A stretch of DNA of 64,000 bases. Source: Rhodamnia argentea. Lineage: Eukaryota > Streptophyta > Magnoliopsida > Myrtales > Myrtaceae. Below the pieces are notes generated by a model, which saw only the letters and a list, made by a program, of their open reading frames with translations, was not told the origin of the DNA and ran no database searches. The translations under genes and the position numbers were made by a program. The stretch is taken from NCBI RefSeq assembly GCF_020921035.1, contig NC_063158.1, positions 7,732,001-7,796,000 on the forward strand, in the 5' to 3' direction. This document shows positions 62,501 to 64,000 of this stretch, piece after piece; within the stretch, counting starts at the first letter, position 1; the number at the start of each line of letters is the position of its first letter.

Positions 62501-64000
62501 GAAATTTCCCTTCTTCTCCATATTATACTGCATAAAAGTGATCATTTGTCACACTCAATCTATCAAATGCTTAGCAAACTATATAATTCAACCAATAAAT
62601 TGCATTTAGTAGGACTACATCAACATACCCTAAAACTTTAAACTCCAGAACTCCTTTAATCGACCAACATAATTGTTCTACCATCCTAAAGAAGAAAAGG
62701 CGAGAAAGCAGATGATATATTTCAGTCCACCATCAGTAAAGTTGCTTTTTCGTCAGTTTTGGTGAAAAAATATGTAAATTTATATTATCCTCAACAATGT
62801 AATGAAAAATCCCCGATTAATGCAGGATTAGAAAAAAAAAAAAAAGAACATTTGTGTTCTATAAGGAAAGCACAATTTTTCCCACAAACTTCTCAAATAG
62901 CCTCATAGGAAGGCAAATACTATGCATAGAACTGAATAAAAAGAGCTCAAGGCCATGATATGATAGCCATAAGGCTATACCGATCCACTTAACTAATGCT
63001 AAATAATAAGTCCGATAAATATCTCGGATCAATTTTCCTAATAGCTCAATTTTTTGGTAGAGATGGTCATGCAACAACTAGTAACCATAAATCACATCAA
63101 TTCTTGGGAATCAAGATATGTAAATATCCAGTGAATATTAATTAACAGTCATGTCAAGCTAAGGGGTGGAGAAAAACCTAACATGTTTCATAACAAATTA
63201 AACTGTAAAGAAAAAAGATGATATAATCAAATAGTAAAGATCAAAGGAGTTTAGTTTGGTAACAACATACAGCAATGGAAGGATCCAGGAGATAGGAAAT
63301 TAATAAATTGCTCCCGAAACCTTCTTATCTCACTTTGACGTGAAAAGAGGTATATTTTTGAAAGATCGCCCATGCTTTAGCAAAATTGCAAAAGACAACA
63401 AGATCCAACTCCTCGTCTAGAACCTATTTGATCTATGTAGCTAATATAGTACAAAAAGGTAGCATGCATGTACATATTCTTATTTAAGTAGACCTACAAA
63501 CTAACTTGAAAGCCATAATTATTTTCTTTGCAATTGTCTGATAATGTGGGTTCATGCCCAGTCATAGTCTAATTTAGCTAAACAATCCAAACAAAGCCAC
63601 ATCCTCATCACAGTAGGGTTGGGGGGAAGAATACGGTACCCCATTCTCTTTTAAATTTGAACAAAGTCTAAACACGTGACAAAAAGAGAGTAAAAAGAAA
63701 AAGTTCAAAAGAAGCATGAAAGTTGGGTGTCTGCAGAAAGTCAAACCCAATGGGATAGCCAGATTCTTCTCAGTATTCAAGATGCAATAACAACTTGTTT
63801 GCATAACAAATTAAAACAGGAAAAATTCCATAGATATGCAACTGGAATAAAGACAACTTACCATCATTTCTGGCAGGGGAATTTTTATCTTTGAGAGCAT
63901 TATTTCACAATTATATGCTCTACGCAAGTCAACCTGCATTTGGAAGTAAAACAAATTATTCTTGGCACATAAAATTTGACTAACAAAAAAGCATTGCCAT
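56607..64000 (-). CDS. Class II formin, C-terminal FH2 domain (5' end outside window)
   Basis: Thirteen exons seen (minus): 63933-63862, 62237-62139, 60397-60356, 60269-60189, 60091-60041, 59963-59882, 59804-59710, 58545-58474, 58357-58241, 57327-57259, 57182-57116 and 56749-56607, with upstream exons beyond 64000. About 330 residues make most of an FH2 domain: a KFCPTKEEM segment, the GDKGSLGRCEQFFLELM region, the core TLGNALNQGTAR (GNxxN), DTRARNNKMTLMHYLC, an alpha-helical EAEVRSL segment and FGEDPARCPFEQ. FH2 dimers nucleate unbranched actin and stay on the barbed end. The sequence is closest to plant class II formins, whose N-termini carry a PTEN-like domain; I cannot see that part. The protein ends in a charged coil, KSREENERQADAEKKK. 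Stop at 56609-56607. Splice sites and phases agree throughout. Confidence 0.93.
59459..59500. repeat. AG microsatellite in a formin intron
   Basis: About twenty AG dinucleotides lie in the intron between the exons ending at 59710 and starting at 58545. It is the longest perfect microsatellite in the window and a likely length polymorphism. Confidence 0.85.
60910..61690 (-). mobile_element. LINE reverse-transcriptase C-terminal fragment in a formin intron
   Basis: On the minus strand (61236-60925) a 103-codon frame reads VVFWLIWRERNRRAFQGVE and then DKWFYSIHFWYSRR. This is the typical end of a plant non-LTR retrotransposon polyprotein (zf-RVT region, 'W..WxERNxRxF'). A second frame further upstream (61675-61409) contains GESCVLCADAS, which may be part of the same relic. 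It is 5'-truncated and broken, sits in the 1.7 kb intron between 60398 and 62138, and is in the same orientation as the gene. Confidence 0.6.
62030..62130. repeat. Compound GT/GA microsatellite next to a formin splice donor
   Basis: GCATGTGCATGC/GTGTG-rich DNA passes into interrupted GA repeats ending at about 62130, only about 8 bases from the donor of the exon 62237-62139. In transcript orientation it is a CT tract right after the 5' splice site. Confidence 0.8.
62238..63861 (-). other. Intron of the formin gene, 1.6 kb
   Basis: It lies between the exon ending in PEMM and the exon starting NAVLAL. AT-rich, with no recognisable gene or transposon. The open frames in it are short and unconserved. 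Confidence 0.7.

Noticed and set aside
1-64000. A gene cluster or undescribed multi-gene system
   Set aside because: Neighbouring genes belong to unrelated processes, lie on both strands and have wide gaps; nothing in their order suggests joint function.

Overview
This is plant nuclear DNA from a dicot-type genome. It has many-exon genes with GT-AG introns, AT-rich intergenic DNA, abundant miniature transposons, and single-copy genes whose closest recognisable relatives are flowering-plant proteins. A woody rosid, perhaps in or near the Myrtaceae, is a guess from repeat style only. I read the window by eye and rebuilt each gene by joining exons so that splice sites, phase and family conservation all agree. 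There are no bacterial features, CRISPR arrays, tRNA or rRNA genes, or viral genes.

Layout, left to right: (1) 728-2117 +, an anther-type III polyketide synthase of the LAP6/PKSA type. (2) 3332-4021 +, a single-exon Werner-type 3'-5' exonuclease. (3) 5212-12958 -, an eight-exon alpha/beta-hydrolase of unknown substrate. (4) About 13.1-16.4 kb, a transposon-rich gap with a Mutator-like element. (5) 16442-18813 -, an FG-repeat nucleoporin-like gene with an unusual coiled-coil C-terminus. (6) About 19.6-21.5 kb, a nest of elements, one carrying a captured and broken BAHD acyltransferase fragment. (7) 22599-26659 -, a cytosolic DnaJ class A co-chaperone with a farnesylation box and a GC-AG intron. 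(8) 30872-37935 -, a FEI1/FEI2-type leucine-rich-repeat receptor kinase. (9) 39.7-42.3 kb, a terminal-inverted-repeat element hosting a tRNA-derived SINE, then a Tourist-like MITE. (10) 42542-48945 -, FTSHI2, a chloroplast FtsH-like AAA protein lacking the protease zinc site. (11) 49.4-51.1 kb, further repeats. (12) 51849-54260 +, a small ankyrin-repeat protein of the phytochrome-interacting PIA type. (13) 56607 to the right edge, -, the C-terminal FH2 half of a class II formin whose start lies beyond the window.

The genes do not form a pathway or cluster. They are unrelated housekeeping or developmental genes (pollen wall, DNA metabolism, protein folding, cell-wall signalling, plastid biogenesis, light signalling, actin). 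I found no undescribed system. The most notable items are the chimeric FG-repeat gene, the gene-capturing element, the SINE nested in another transposon with an exact target duplication, a four-copy inverted-repeat family, and the GC-AG intron.
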